From NCBI GenBank assembly GCA_030248215.1, contig JASANG010000140.1, positions 124,001 to 188,000 on the forward strand: DNA of 64,000 bases. The letters are read 5' to 3'. This document shows positions 22,169 through 34,029 of this stretch, piece after piece. Each line of letters starts with the position of its first letter. The stretch's first letter is position 1. The translations under genes and the position numbers were made by a program. The notes beneath the pieces were generated by a model that saw nothing but the letters and a program-made list of their open reading frames with translations, searched no databases and was not told where the DNA came from. The stretch is from Enoplolaimus lenunculus. Lineage: Eukaryota; Nematoda; Enoplea; Enoplida; Thoracostomopsidae.

Positions 22169-22935
22169 TACTGTTATTTGCCAGCTGATTATTATTCAAT
22201 CGAAGTTTTCTAAGCATAAACAAAGATGTAATTCTCATTTTACAATAGGTTTGCGTTGGTGTGTTACGTACATGCTTGGATAGTGAATAAAACAACATTG
22301 AGCACACAAACTTATTTAGAAATTTTTAGCTATCAAAGAAAGATAAGTTTGTAAATTGTTTTTGGCTAAAAAAGGATACCAAATACACTGCTTTTGTAGA
22401 AAAACATCAAGATCAGATATTTGTTCATGAGTTTTGGTCGAATAACTCGTTTAGTTCCACTGAAATGACGAGGGTATTCAGCTTGAGAATCACAACTGTG
22501 CAAAAATTTGCAAAATTATACCATTTTTTGGCGAATTCCAGTGTGGAAGAAGAAATAACCAATGTGACGCAATTTTTCCATTGCTGTCGTTTTGTATTTT
22601 TATTTATGAAACTACAAACGCAAAAAAAATTGACAGAACGACTTCACAGATTCTGTATGTGTAGTGCTGAGGTTAAACACGATAGCGAATTTTTTGGCAT
22701 ACGTTTTGCAAGAAATTTCACTTGTTATAGTTGAAACACTCCACATACGTATTTTCAGCAGCGTTCCAGCTATATGGAATGATTGTTTCATTAAACGAGA
22801 AGCAGCATATATATGCAAATTAAGAACACATTCTTAAAAAGTTTTGTGATGAATATTTTAGGGTCGCAAAATTAGGCAATATGGCGACTAGTTTACTGTT
22901 ATTTGTACGCTGAAATAGATACAATGGCAGACATT
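22169..22935. other. Non-coding with GCTGGAACG-type fragment
   Basis: 22735-22830 has AAACACTCCACATACGTATTT and GCGTTCCAGC. The 89-codon frame at 22465 has no splice or family support. Confidence 0.45.
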
Positions 22936-23295
22936 GGCTGGGTTTCTGAAATATTACTTAAGTATTTACTTAAGTTATTGATAAGTAATTACTTAAGCCG
23001 CCGACTTAAGTTCAAACTAAAATTTTCGAGCAAAAACAAACAAACGCCAAATTTCAGCCATTGTCATACCAAGAAAGTAATAGTTTTGTGTTATATTGAG
23101 GAGGGGCCAATGGTCTACAATTTCCATTTGACCAAGTTTAGTATGCCTGAATAGTAAATTTGTAATGTGTCCAATTTAGTCAGCGACTTAAGTATTCACT
23201 CTTAAGTACGCTGTTAAAAATGACAAAATGGTTAAGTAATTACTTAACACGTTAAGTACTAAGTCGTACTTAAGTAGGGTTTTGGAAACCCAGCC
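22936..23295. mobile_element. CTTAAG-rich MITE
   Basis: GGCTGGGTTTCTGAAATATT and TTTTGGAAACCCAGCC are inverted ends, with ACTTAAGTA-type palindromes next to each. Another partial copy is at 40.1 kb. Confidence 0.8.
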
Positions 23296-23365
23296 TTAGC
23301 TTTCAGGCAGCTTACGTAATGAATACATTTCTAGAGATCTTAAACAAAAGGTAAATGGCTAATTT

Positions 23366-23541
23366 TCAGATCGGATTATGTTGTTTTCGCGGTAGGGCTA
23401 AATACCTTGTACCACGAAGACCCGCTTGAAGGTCAGCGCAAATTAATTTCTGCCCCTTGTTTGTACCACAAACGGAACATTTCAAATTACTTTCGGTCGT
23501 ATTTCTCGTTAATCTTGTATTGTCGGGTTGTGATATTTGAT
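23366..23541 (-). other. Possible terminal exon, Cys-containing
   Basis: On the - strand, after TTTATGTAG, a frame reads NLKCSVCGTNKGQKLIC and ends KQHNPI then TGA. Composition looks coding-like and it overlaps no recognised repeat, but I found no partner exon. Function unknown; could be chance. Confidence 0.3.
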
Positions 23542-23589
23542 CACTACATAAACTGGTCCTTACAGGTATAATTCCCCCCACAAGAGGCT

Positions 23590-24059
23590 GAAGCTAAGAA
23601 GGCACCAGTCTTAGGCTTAGGAAAATGCGTATTTGAACATAAGCCCATGCCTAAGCTGTTACCCAAGTCTAAGCCTGACCCTAAGTCTAAAATCGCAATC
23701 TAAATGCGGAATGGAAGTGTTCAGAAGTCCATGAAATGCCACTAAAATGTTTAGTGGAAAAGTTTGTTAAGGTCTCTAAAGCCACAAATTTGTTTATCGC
23801 GTCGGATATCAAACTTAAAACTGTATTTTTTGTAATTTATACAAGCAAAATTGTGCGATTTTGCGTGTTCGTTAAAACATATTTTGTCATTTTTGTACTT
23901 AAAATTTAAAATTTGACACCTAAAATACTGGCTTAATTCAAAAAGACCTGATTTTATGCAATATTTTACCTGCGTATATTTGAAGCCAATTACGGTTCAG
24001 GTCAAATTTATTTACCTTCGGCTGGGCAATTTTCACTTCCGGTTGCACCCTACATGCCA
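23590..24059. other. Decayed TTAGGC remnant and AT-rich sequence
   Basis: 23605-23700 shows scattered CTTAGGCTTAGG and CCTAAG-like words. Nothing further recognised. Confidence 0.4.
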
Positions 24060-24216
24060 AATCTGGCCAAAGTTTGTTTAAGGGTCGCAACAGTAAATTA
24101 AGCGTATTCCTAAGCCTAAGCCTAAGCAAAAAATGTAATCTAGAATCTAAACCTACTCTTTTATAGACCCACCAGAAACCTGGACGCCCGTAAAGTAACA
24201 TGGGCCCCAGATCTTA
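24060..24216 (+). mobile_element. TTAGGC-B element, left end missing
   Basis: AACAGTAAATTAAGCGTATTCC, hexamers, then TCTTTTATAGACCCACC and GTAAAGTAACATGGGCC. Confidence 0.78.
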
Positions 24217-25008
24217 TTAAAGTCGTCAGCCATAGGTCAGGCGATTATGTAACATCGATACACCGGTAGACACGCGATTTTCTGAACACAAAAAACATGA
24301 ATAAGAAAATGGTAAGTCGCCGATAAAGCTATGATTCGCGGGTATACTGGGTGCTGAAAAACTAAAATTTCCGCCGGTAAAAAGCAGGCAGGGAAAACCA
24401 AACCTTTACCCTCCTTACATCTGTAGGTGGACCATCCTCACAAAGCTCAGACCTACGTCCGCGTTCTGTGAGTAGACCATATTTGTTGACGGTTTATATT
24501 TTAGTTTCCCCAAGACCTGACCGGTCATAATACCCATTAAGTCGTACCGTCGATTTGTTTGTCGCCATAATAGCATTCTGCAGTTAGAATAATTTTGTGA
24601 ATAAACAGCGGTTACCAAAAACTTTTGGGGAATCCTAACGCCAAAAACGACTAAAATATCGATTAAAAGAAAAAAATAGGAAGTTCTTAAACGAAGGTTC
24701 GATAAGCCAGAGGTCCGACCTAACAGAAATTAGTATAAAGCAACAGTTATGGAACGCCCCCCGTTCCCTGGCCGCTCTCCTGGGGTTTGCCCGTCGAATG
24801 GTAACTAAACAAAATCTCGAAGGACCGAAAAACGATAATTATCATTTGCTGACAATAATTTATCATTGAAACAATCAAAACAAATATTATTCTGTTATTC
24901 AAATAGGCTGAAGAATGCTATTTTAGTGATAATAATAAGTGTGGCTTGGCTTAGAATTTTGGGTTTGACAAAACTAAAATTTGCAAAAATCATCGTTATA
25001 TTTTCAGT
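24217..25008. other. Non-coding, no element recognised
   Basis: No terminal repeats or strong splice-bounded frames. A short - strand frame MATNKSTVRLNGYYDRSG (~24515-24570) lies after CTGCAG but has no other support. Confidence 0.4.
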
Positions 25009-25262
25009 AAATCCCTATTCACACGTGCAAGGTTTTGCGGCGAAAACTTGCAGCTGCAACTGGCACTTGCAAGTTTTTTCCAAAATCCTGTTCGAACACC
25101 AGTGCTGCTGCAAATTATTCATTAAAAAATCATAGCTAGGAATTTAGTTCATATGTGTGAATAACCATGCAAGTTCACTGAATTTAGCCGCTTTTAAGTT
25201 CTGTGTGCAATTTGCAGCTGCAAGTTCTCGCAGTAAAAACTTGCACGTGTGAATAGGGTTTA
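25009..25262. mobile_element. CACGTGCAAG inverted-repeat MITE
   Basis: AATCCCTATTCACACGTGCAAG is mirrored by CTTGCACGTGTGAATAGGGTT. Internal GCAGCTGCAA palindromes. Only copy in the window. Confidence 0.8.
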
Positions 25263-25445
25263 ACGATTTTGACATCTGCTGTATAATTGTGAAGTACAAC
25301 TAAATGTAATACGGTTTAACAGATGATAATACAAAACTAAATTCGAACGCTATGGTCTGTGTTTGACAGCTTTAGAAAGCTTCAAAAACACTTTGCTGGT
25401 TTATAATCTAACGATTTTTGGTTTAAGCATTATCTGCACTTTAAC

Positions 25446-25622
25446 AGCCGATGTATAGAACAAGGCCGTAAATAATAGTACAAGTATAAGCATTTTTCGT
25501 AGCGTAAAAATGAGATTATACTCAAGCCTCAGGTTAAGCAAAAAATTAGGCTAAAGCTTAAGCTTACTCTATTGTAGTCCTGCAGAAAAACGTTCCGCTT
25601 CTGATCTTTACATCGGCCGCGT
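25446..25622 (+). mobile_element. TTAGGC-A element
   Basis: CCGATGTATAGAACAAGG and CTGATCTTTACATCGGCC ends with a short, decayed hexamer core. Confidence 0.78.
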
Positions 25623-25629
25623 TGCCTAA

Positions 25630-26190
25630 TGTTACTCACACGTTACCATACGTGCGCTCGGCACACAAAATGTCCGCTCCCAAAAGAGCTTTCAAATGTT
25701 TGAAAAACAGTGTAGTGGACAATATTTTTATATGATAGACACATTAGGGACACCTTAGTGGGGAAATTCAAATTTTTGCGGGAAAATTTAAGTTTTGGCG
25801 GCAAATTCAAATTTTGGGGGGAAAATTCAAATCTTGGCGGGAAATTCAAATTTGGCGGGAAAATTCAAATTTAGGCGGCAAAATACAAAATTTGGCGGAA
25901 ATTCAAATTTTGGTGGGAAAATTCACATTTTGGCGCTAAATTCAAATTTTGGCGGAAAAATTCAAATTTTGGCGAGAAAATTCAAATTTTGGCGGAAAAT
26001 TTATATTTAATATTAACGTAATGCGCAAACAGTATACAAAATGTCCGTCAATGCAATATACTCTATGCTGACATTTTTTATTTAGAGAAAAAATTTCCCC
26101 ACACAGTTACGCAATAACTGTATAGCTAGTCTTTTTAAAACGGGACGATGCATGTGCGGATTGCACGTATGGTAACGTGTGAGCGACATA
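25630..26190. mobile_element. CGTTACCATACG MITE with internal minisatellite
   Basis: TACTCACACGTTACCATACG is mirrored by CGTATGGTAACGTGTGAGCG ~530 bp away. Between 25755 and 26000 a 14-18-bp unit (TTCAAATTTTGGCGGGAAAA-like) repeats ~14 times. CACAAAATGTCCGCTCC and ACAAAATGTCCGTCA are further paired words. Confidence 0.8.
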
Positions 26191-27165
26191 ATACTTTAAC
26201 TTCACTTATCTTATATTGATAATAAAAGCTTCGAACCGCTTTTCAGTTGCCGGATTATGTTATGTTAATAGGATGAATTTGCACAAAATTACACGAAGAC
26301 TCATACTGTTCAAATTATGCTTGGTTCGCGTTATACTGGGACAGCTTGGGTCATGTTTTATCTCTATTAGACTATTGGGTAACATTGTGACTGCTTGTAA
26401 ACCCATATCACATTCAAAAATTCGTATTTGTCTGCACTATCAACATCTGTAGGTTCACTTTTGTTCTTCAATATCATACGATGTTCGACGTACTACCTAC
26501 GTGTGAATATCATATGCCATGGGTAAAATTGTCCGCATACTTGAGGTACATAACCAAATTGTCCCGATAAATATTATACTAGAATTTAGAATTTGAATTT
26601 TGAATTATTAGCTACGCTGTAGTTCTGAGCGATTTTGTATCGGAAGAAATTTGCCGGGTTGTATTTATTTTTTAAAGCACATCCGTGCCGCTATCGGCTA
26701 TTAAGTTTCTATTCATGTAGAAGCACACAAAGATTACACTTCGCGCAGAATAATATCATATGACATTCGTTGTAATTTTTGAATATCATGATTTTCGCAT
26801 AAATGTCCCTTGGTATCACGTGACATACCGACTTATGTACACAGTGAACATTTGAGAGCGATGGTTGTAAGCAAATGCCATATAACATTCGAGTTTTGTC
26901 CGTTGACCCAATGAGAGGCCAAATGCTTTCTATGTCGCAAAACAGAAAATATATGTTTAAACATGGCAAGCACCCGTTATTTGCAACCAGGTGCAACTTA
27001 CCTTTATATACTGGGGTTTCAAGCACTTTCGCAATGCGAGTACTGTCTAAGAAGCCATTGTTTAACCAATATACGTTTTACGTTTATACGGAAGTACACT
27101 AAGTAAATTCATACGCACTAAACTGTTTTGTAGAACAATCTGTATATTGTTAAAAACAAAGTTTT
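26191..27165. other. Unique stretch with a possible small gene or exon
   Basis: 26875-27102 (+) encodes 75 residues starting MPYNIRVLSVDPMRGQML and ending FNQYTFYVYTEVH, overlapping no recognised repeat. An in-frame TGA lies a few codons upstream of the ATG. Composition is protein-like but I match no family and see no clear acceptor. A - strand frame overlaps it. Rest is AT-rich. Confidence 0.3.
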
Positions 27166-27787
27166 AACTACCGTGCTGGAACACTGCCAAAAATACGTAT
27201 TGAGGGCGTTGCAGGTATAATAATATAGATATGATTGGCATATCACCAGCTTTACAATCACTGGTTAACGGAAGCTATGCGTGATAATAATTATTCATAT
27301 TAAACCGATGTTATCTTGACGTACAGTACTTTTGGTTGATGTAATTTTTTGGCTAAGTTGTATTAAGGTATCATTATTCTAAACAGTTACATTTAGGTTC
27401 TCTTGTCCTTCATTTATTTTTCACACAGTCCTAGAAATATTGGTAGTGTGTGATGAATAAGCGTCAGTATGCCTAGCTATGTTGTTTTTATTTAAAATTC
27501 GATTAACTTCTATTTTATATATCATATATTAAAGCTGGAACGCCCCATATACGTATTTTGGGTAACTTCCCAGCATAATTAGCTTACAATGAATTCTTAA
27601 AACATAAACGTGGTTGTTCTATGAAAGGAAAATCTGCGTGAACATGTTACTGCATTCGCTAACTATTGCGCATTTCGCAAAACAGGCTGCCTAGTAGCAT
27701 CCAAACGTATAGTTATTTCCCAAAAATACATAGCTATAAAACATTAATTTAAATTTTCTTATAAAGAACTATATGTAGTCAAATTGT
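27166..27787. mobile_element. GCTGGAACG-type element sequences
   Basis: CTGGAACACTGCCAAAAATACG at 27177 and AAGCTGGAACGCCCCATATACG at 27532 with GCGCATTTCGCAAAACAGG (~27667). Boundaries not clear. Confidence 0.5.
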
Positions 27788-27971
27788 GACCCATGTAAAG
27801 ATCATGGTCGGAACGTTTTTTTGTGGGAATAGAATAGAGTAAGCTTAAGCTTTAGACTAATAGTTTTGCTGTGCTTAGGCTTAGGCTTAGGAATATGCTT
27901 ATTCTTACACTTAGCTTTAGGCTTAGGAATATACATATAATACTGCTCCGCCCCTGTTCTTTACATTAGCC
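27788..27971 (-). mobile_element. TTAGGC-A element
   Basis: CCCATGTAAAGATCATGG and TCCGCCCCTGTTCTTTACAT ends, near-canonical interior. Confidence 0.88.
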
Positions 27972-28145
27972 CAAATTGTAAACAAAACAATTTTATACGA
28001 GTCTCATTTCTTTGCGACGTCTTGTCATCAGCGGTAGAAATCTTAAGCGATGCTTAGCCAATGATTACCGGTTAGATTCGGTTTGTAAACCTGATTTCAA
28101 ATTTCACCAATTGTATTTTACAAATATGATATGAGTGTATTCAAG

Positions 28146-28301
28146 CTCGTAGCCACCTCACCTTGCTAATCGGGACTAAAAATTTTTCAGAAGGCACATT
28201 CAATGGCTTTTAATGACTTGCAATCAAGGTTGAAAACTATCCAGGGGGGCCAAAACTTTTCCAGGCGAGCTGAGCCCCATTAGCCCCCCCTGGCTACTGG
28301 C
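28146..28301. mobile_element. TAGCCAG-type MITE
   Basis: CTCGTAGCCACCTCACCTTG to CCCCCCTGGCTACTGG. Confidence 0.75.
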
Positions 28302-28717
28302 GTGAGTGTATTACTTTTACAGAGCGGTTCACAGGTTTAAGCCCGTCTAATTATCATAACTGCCGTCTGTAGCTCTTAGTTATATTTTTTTTCAAATCAA
28401 ACAGCGGTTGTGCCATTTTATATTTAATATTAACGTCTTATACTGTGATTTATGAAAAATCAGCACGGTATTCAAATCAATACGTCGGTATAATATGCTC
28501 TTATCCCAAAGGATATAAGCCATTTTTTAATGTTTTTAAGTACCAAATTTGCGACGTTGTCATCTGGAAAAATTAATCATTAATATTTTAAGCAATGACG
28601 TCACTTTTTACCGCTATGTAATCATTGTACACCGGTAACCAGGTCAATTGTCGTTATTTTTCAGCGGTATTTTTTTGCCAAAAATAATTCCAAAATAGAA
28701 GCTGGTTATTGCATCTT
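28302..28717. other. AT-rich non-coding
   Basis: No element or gene recognised. A TGACGTCA-containing word (AATGACGTCACTT) occurs near 28595. Confidence 0.45.
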
Positions 28718-28902
28718 GGGCCCATGTTATTTTACTAGGCGTCCAGCTTTCTGGCTGGTCTATAAAAGAGTAGGTTTTACATTCTAGGGTACATTTTTTG
28801 CTTAGGTTTAGGTTTAGGCTTAGGAACGCAGTTTGCAACGCTTAGGCTTAGGCTTAGGAATACGCTTAATCTACTGTTACGCGCCTAAACGTAACATCGG
28901 CC
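28718..28902 (-). mobile_element. TTAGGC-B element
   Basis: GGCCCATGTTATTTTACTAGG to AAACGTAACATCGGCC with TCTATAAAAGAGTAGG. Confidence 0.85.
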
Positions 28903-28987
28903 GCATTTTGGGTATACTACACCTGTGTATTCATATTTATTGATTAAGGTTTGTTTCAGAGGCGTAGCCGGTGTAAGAATAATGGTG

Positions 28988-29110
28988 GCCTATGTATACG
29001 GCAGAGACGGAACAGTAGTATAAGCATATTCCTAAGCCTAAGCGTAAGCCTAACCGTAAGTATGAGCCTATATCTAAGCTTAAGCAAAAAAAAGTTATTC
29101 TAAAACTTAA
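28988..29110 (+). mobile_element. TTAGGC-A element, right end lost
   Basis: TGGCCTATGTATACGGCAG, hexamers, ACTTAAGCTTACTTTA, then unrelated sequence. Confidence 0.65.
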
Positions 29111-29295
29111 GCTTACTTTAGGAATACGATAATGAGCGCAACGGCTCGCTCGCTTCGGTGTCGGCGAATTTCGTTGCTCTGAGTTGAGTTTAACGCCAGT
29201 CCGTGCCTGAGCGTAGCGTTTAAGTCTAAACGTATTTCTAAGCCTAAGTAAATTGACCTAAGTATTAACATAATGTTTTGTCGATTGCTAATGTC

Positions 29296-29631
29296 GGCCC
29301 GCGTTATTTTAAAGGGCGTCCAGGTTTTTGGTAGATCTATAAAAAGTAGGTTTAGATTCTAGATTACATTTTTTATTTAGGCTTAGAGCTTACGCTTAGG
29401 CTTAGACTTAGGAACACATTTTTGCAACGCTTAGGCTTAGGCTTAGGCGTAGGCTTACGAACACATTTTTGCAACGCTTAGGCTTAGGCTTAGGCTATGG
29501 CTTAAGAACACATTTTTGCAACGCTTAGGCTTAGGCTATGGCTTAAGAACACATTTTTGCAACGCTTATAGGCTTACGCTTAAGAATACGCTTAATCTAC
29601 TGTTACGCCCCTTAAAGTAACATTGACCGCT
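29296..29631 (-). mobile_element. TTAGGC-B element with internal tandem repeat
   Basis: CGGCCCGCGTTATTTTAAAGG to AAAGTAACATTGACC; the block AACACATTTTTGCAACGCTT recurs four times (~29410-29570). Confidence 0.85.
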
Positions 29632-30059
29632 GTGCCTAAGCTGAAAAAAATTGTTGTATATAAACAAGCTGCTCTGTAGTTTTTGCTACGAGAAGACGGG
29701 AAGTTGGTAAATTACATTATCCGTTTTGACCTTTGGCAAATCAAACCAGACACGTACATCGGGAAAACGATAGAGGGGATAGGTTCAGCCCCAAACAAAT
29801 GTAGAGAGACAAAAAATTACGCTTAACCGGCATTTTAAAACTACTTTTTGCGTTCATGTCGTCGAAATAGTTTCTCATACAACAGGTTCTACCCACGCTA
29901 GCGGATATCTTGGTTACGCCCCTGGATCAAAGTTTACAAGGTTCGTGGTCTTTCCTTGTGAAATGCCAGTTCAGGCATTTATAGACTACAAGCCATATGT
30001 GTTTTGGATCATCTCGATTTGTTTCAAAACACATCAAAACGCGCGTATATTTGGATCGG
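29632..30059. other. Non-coding, nothing clear
   Basis: Possibly a very decayed TAGCCAG element (~29760-29925). No gene supported. Confidence 0.35.
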
Positions 30060-30225
30060 GTAAAAATCAGGGGCCGAACGTTTTTCTGCGTGACTGCAAT
30101 AGCGTAAGCTTAAGCTTAAGACTCATTTTGCAGCTTAGGCTTACATTCTTACGATAAAGGCTTAAGCTTTGGCTAAGGAATTTGCTTTAAACTGCTGTTA
30201 CGATCCTGTTCTCTACATTAGTCGT
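30060..30225 (-). mobile_element. TTAGGC-A element, decayed
   Basis: AAATCAGGGGCCGAACG and GATCCTGTTCTCTACATTAG with few remaining hexamers. Confidence 0.7.
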
Positions 30226-30252
30226 ATATTTTAACTTGGTGCTTTTCTGCGC

Positions 30253-30632
30253 TACACTGCGAAAAATGGTGAATCAAATTGACTTTCCGAAATAGGCTTT
30301 ACGGGATTATACACAAACTGAGTCAAATTGAATGTTTCGTTTTGGAAAACAACTCAGTCGGTATCTGATCAAGCTGCCCACGAAATTCTTGTTCCCGCTC
30401 CTATTACGACACTTGTTAATCAGAATTATAAATTTTATATTTACGCTTGGACAGTATTATAAGCATATTCGCAAGCCTAAGCCTAAACCTAAGTGTAAGA
30501 ATGAGCATATTGCTAAACCTAAGCCTAAGCCTAAGCCTAAGTCAAACAAAAGAATCAGTCTAAACCTTAACCATACTCTTTTCTAGTCCCACACAAAAAA
30601 ATTCCGCCCACGATCTTCACATGGACCCTTAG
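30253..30632 (+). mobile_element. Left half of GAGTC MITE followed by TTAGGC-A segment
   Basis: 30253-30331 is the left half of a GAGTC MITE (ACTGCGAAAAATGGTGAATC). 30448-30632 is an A element lacking its left terminus (GGACAGTATTATAAGCATATT onward). Confidence 0.65.
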
Positions 30633-31065
30633 ATTTATAATTAGGTTTAGGCTTAGGCTTAATTAGGTTCAGTCGGACCAGGCATATCGTTTACACGGCC
30701 AGGATGTCTTATTTGCGACCTGTTTTCGCGGCAGCAAACCGAAAATTCGGTGGCGGAAGCTTCCGGTTCATATTTAACCAGTTGTTACGTTTTAGTTCCA
30801 TTTTGGTCAAAGTGTATGCTTTGATGTGGAAGCTGATTCCGAATATAGCATAATTACAAACGTTGTTGCGTTTAATTAAATTTATAGCTGTCGGCGGTTG
30901 CTCGTAAAAATATAAGGTTGGCTTATTCTAACTACGGAAATTACTACTAAACTTTACTTCCTGAATCAAAAATTTACCTTCCTAGCTAGGTTACCTAACA
31001 AATTAATCTACCCCCTTCAATTTTCTCTTCCCATAGAAAATCCATCACCCTATATATATTTTGGG
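30633..31065. other. Non-coding with a 49-codon frame
   Basis: 30704-30853 (+) reads MSYLRPVFAAANRKFGGGSF and stops at TAA. No family, splice or context support; probably chance. Otherwise AT-rich. Confidence 0.2.
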
Positions 31066-31177
31066 TCCGTAGGCAAGAGGACTATAGGCAGGGTCAGCCC
31101 TCATATAAAAATTTTCGCCCCCTAAAATTTTTTCAGCCGTGCTTTAAGCTCCCCCTAGCAAGGTAAGCTGGCTACTC
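31066..31177. mobile_element. TAGCCAG-type MITE, reversed and decayed
   Basis: GTCCGTAGGCAAGAGG to GGTAAGCTGGCTACT with GGGTCAGCCCTC and CCCCCTAAAATTTTTTCAGC. Confidence 0.6.
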
Positions 31178-31455
31178 ACATCCTGCTGAGTATACATTTT
31201 GGTGGGGACCTCAGACTTTTCACGTTTTAATCCATGGTTACACCCTTGTAACAAGACATCTTCTTACAAATATTCTGGATCCGCCCCAGCGGAAGCGGAT
31301 GCTGCGCAATATTGAACATTTTGTTCAATTTGATTGGCTGTCAATGCTTGAATAACATGAAATTTGAGATAAAAGTATAGCTGCATTTTCGACGAATTTA
31401 CCATTTAGCATTCAGGTGACGTTTTATGAATTTATATAAAATACTTTGGAATTTT

Positions 31456-31706
31456 GAGCCAATGTAAAGAACAGGTCGCGGAACAGTATTATAAGCATAT
31501 TCCTAAGCCTAAGCCTAAGCCTAAACCTAAGTGTAAGAATTAGAATATTCCTAAGCCTAAGCCTAAACCTAAGCCTAAGCCTAAGCCTAAGCCTAAGCCT
31601 AAGCCTAAGCCTAAGCCAAGCTAAAAAATTAGTCTAAAGCTTAAGCTTACTCTATTGCAATTCCGCAGAAAAATGTTCCGCCCCTGATCTTTACATGTGC
31701 CAATTT
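31456..31706 (+). mobile_element. TTAGGC-A element
   Basis: GCCAATGTAAAGAACAGG to CTGATCTTTACATGTGCC with a run of ~10 CCTAAG units. Confidence 0.88.
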
Positions 31707-31711
31707 TTGTA

Positions 31712-32570
31712 TCTCTCAACGGGATATATTAGTTGCAAAATACGATCAACATTATTGCAAACTTTTTCGGGCGAAATATTCCAGGAATTACTAACTTATT
31801 TTCTTAGAGCATCAATAGATTCTACGTACTATAAAGCTAAAAAATAAATGTTTTATGACTCAAAATTGAGTCTTGAGAGAATAAAACAACGGCGGATCCA
31901 GAAAGTCCTGGTGGAGGGATGTACAGTTGGAAAATGTTAAGTTTTGGCACATGTTACATACATATTTTTAAGCATATAAAACAGCCACAAGTCACACACA
32001 ACCTGATACGTACGTATAAGAAAATGGTCAGTGCACATAGAAAAAATTAGTTGTGCTAAGTTTCGGAGCGAACCACTTAAACAACTGTGAAATCTTAAGA
32101 TATCGGAACAAAAATCTGTATTGTAAGTTTGTCGCTTGAGTTTAATCCAAAAAGTTTACACTCGGCAGTCGGTGGAGGATGTATCCACCCCATTCCATCC
32201 CGGATCAGACCTTGGAGAATAATTAATTGCGGTAAAAACTAAGAAATTATAACCAAAGTTTGTTTCTTCTTAAGTCAAACTTAGTCAAAAACGACTAAAT
32301 TAATATTAAAACGAAGTTTTGTTGACGTAAAAGTGTTTTTAAGTATTAAGTTGATCCGTTATTTGGTTAAGTCTGATTTATTTTGTATTAAAAGCAAAGG
32401 TTATCATACTATTAAACAGTATTAATTTGAAAGAATATGATTTTGACGAGTGAAATCGTTTTGAAACTGCCGTATGCTACACTTAAATATTTGTTCCATG
32501 CAAAAATGTCTATTTCTTCTTTCTATAAGTTTTCCAAGTATTTACACCGTCGTCCTTAGGTTGATGTCTA
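31712..32570. other. AT-rich non-coding
   Basis: A GGCGGATCCAGAAA word (31893) recurs at 21434 and in similar form at 6826, suggesting a further unmapped family. No gene seen. Confidence 0.4.
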
Positions 32571-32787
32571 GGCCCATATTCTCAAATGTGTCTAGCGCCT
32601 TTCAGCAGTCGGTGAAATTCTTGTAACTTTCGAACCAGTGAATACTGATGCTCAAATTCTAGCACATATTTGCGTATAACCTGCTCTACTTGTGTACTAA
32701 TTTTGAACGCAACAACTGCAACAGTTAGGGAGTTTGGAAACCTATTACTAACTGATAATTGCTATATCCATTTGAGAATAGTGGCCC
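32571..32787. mobile_element. TATTCTC hairpin-ended MITE
   Basis: GGCCCATATTCTCAAATGTG to CATTTGAGAATAGTGGCC, a full-length copy. Confidence 0.82.
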
Positions 32788-33003
32788 AAGGCTTTGGCTT
32801 AGAGTTAACAATGAGTTTTTTCAGAAGTAAAATTTTTGTTGCTTGTAAAAACAACTTGCGTTGTTCAAAAAATGCGTTTTGGTAAAATTTCAAAATTTCA
32901 GTTCTCGATATATTTCAATGCAATTGAAAAACAAAATTTTTCACTAAATTTTACAGATTAATTTATGAAATTATTGAATCCAACATCATTTTAACTGCTT
33001 AAT

Positions 33004-33180
33004 TGGCCCATGTATAGAACAGGGCCGGATCGCTATTATATACATATCTATATATTTATATATATCTTTAAATATATATAAAGATATATAAATATATAAA
33101 TGTATACATATATAAATATATATGTATATATTATAATATAGTATATTTTTGAATCATTTTTAATTATTTTTTGTTCAGCT
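33004..33180. repeat. TTAGGC-A left end running into ATATA-rich tract
   Basis: GGCCCATGTATAGAACAGGG is an A-element terminus; from ~33040 the sequence is TATAAATATATA-like simple repeat with no hexamers. Confidence 0.65.
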
Positions 33181-33473
33181 AAAATATATACTAAATAACA
33201 AACGATATCCAAACGATATCCGATGTTCAAATATATACGCTTTCAACCGATATAGTGGAATACCGTTGCACACTGCTGTCAAAATCAGATTCTGCTTAAA
33301 GTTGATATCTTGAACGATTAAATGGATCGCTAATCCCTGTGTTATTTTACATTTATTTGGCTTCTCGTTCGCTTCGCTCGTAAGGTTTCTGTTGTCATTA
33401 TTGCACCCCAGCGCAATGTACCATTTACTACGCGTGCACGCAGTATAAAATCTCCACAAGACGTGAGAACCTT

Positions 33474-33717
33474 CACTGTAAATCTCAGTGAGTTGATTTT
33501 AACTCAGAATGAGTTTTGTCATTCAATATGAGTTAGGACTATCAGAACTTTGAATTCTGATTCGGCCAAAATCAACTCAACTCAGAGTGAGAACCAACTC
33601 AACTCAGAGTGAGAATCCACTCAACACAGATTATAGTTAATGTTTACAAATATTAATTCAGAAATAGCTAACTCGCTAGTTGAGTTGATTAGTTAACTCA
33701 TTGGATTTTACAGTGTT
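33474..33717. mobile_element. CACTG-type MITE
   Basis: CACTGTAAATCTCAGTGAG to ATTGGATTTTACAGTG, inserted into an old TTAA/tRNA MITE. Confidence 0.85.
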
Positions 33718-33810
33718 ATCGTGCTCAAGCGTCAAACAACTATTGCTCAGTGGTAATGGTACACGCCTCCTAATTCAGTCTCCGAACTTCGAATCTTAGC
33801 ATAAAAGTAG

Positions 33811-34029
33811 GGCCCGTATTTTTAAATGTGTATAGCAACTATTATTAGTTAGTAATAGGTTTTTAAACTCACTAACTATTGCAGTTGTTAAACTCAAAAT
33901 TGGCTCAGGAGCAGAGCAAATCATATGCAAAAGTGTGCTGAATTTTGAGCATCAGTATATTTTGACTCGAAAGCTACAAGACCGGTCACCAACTGATGAT
34001 AGGTGCTACACACATTTGAGAATACTGGC
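33811..34029. mobile_element. TATTCTC hairpin-ended MITE
   Basis: GGGCCCGTATTTTTAAATGTG to ACATTTGAGAATACTGG; each end also folds on itself (CTATT...AATAG). Confidence 0.82.
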
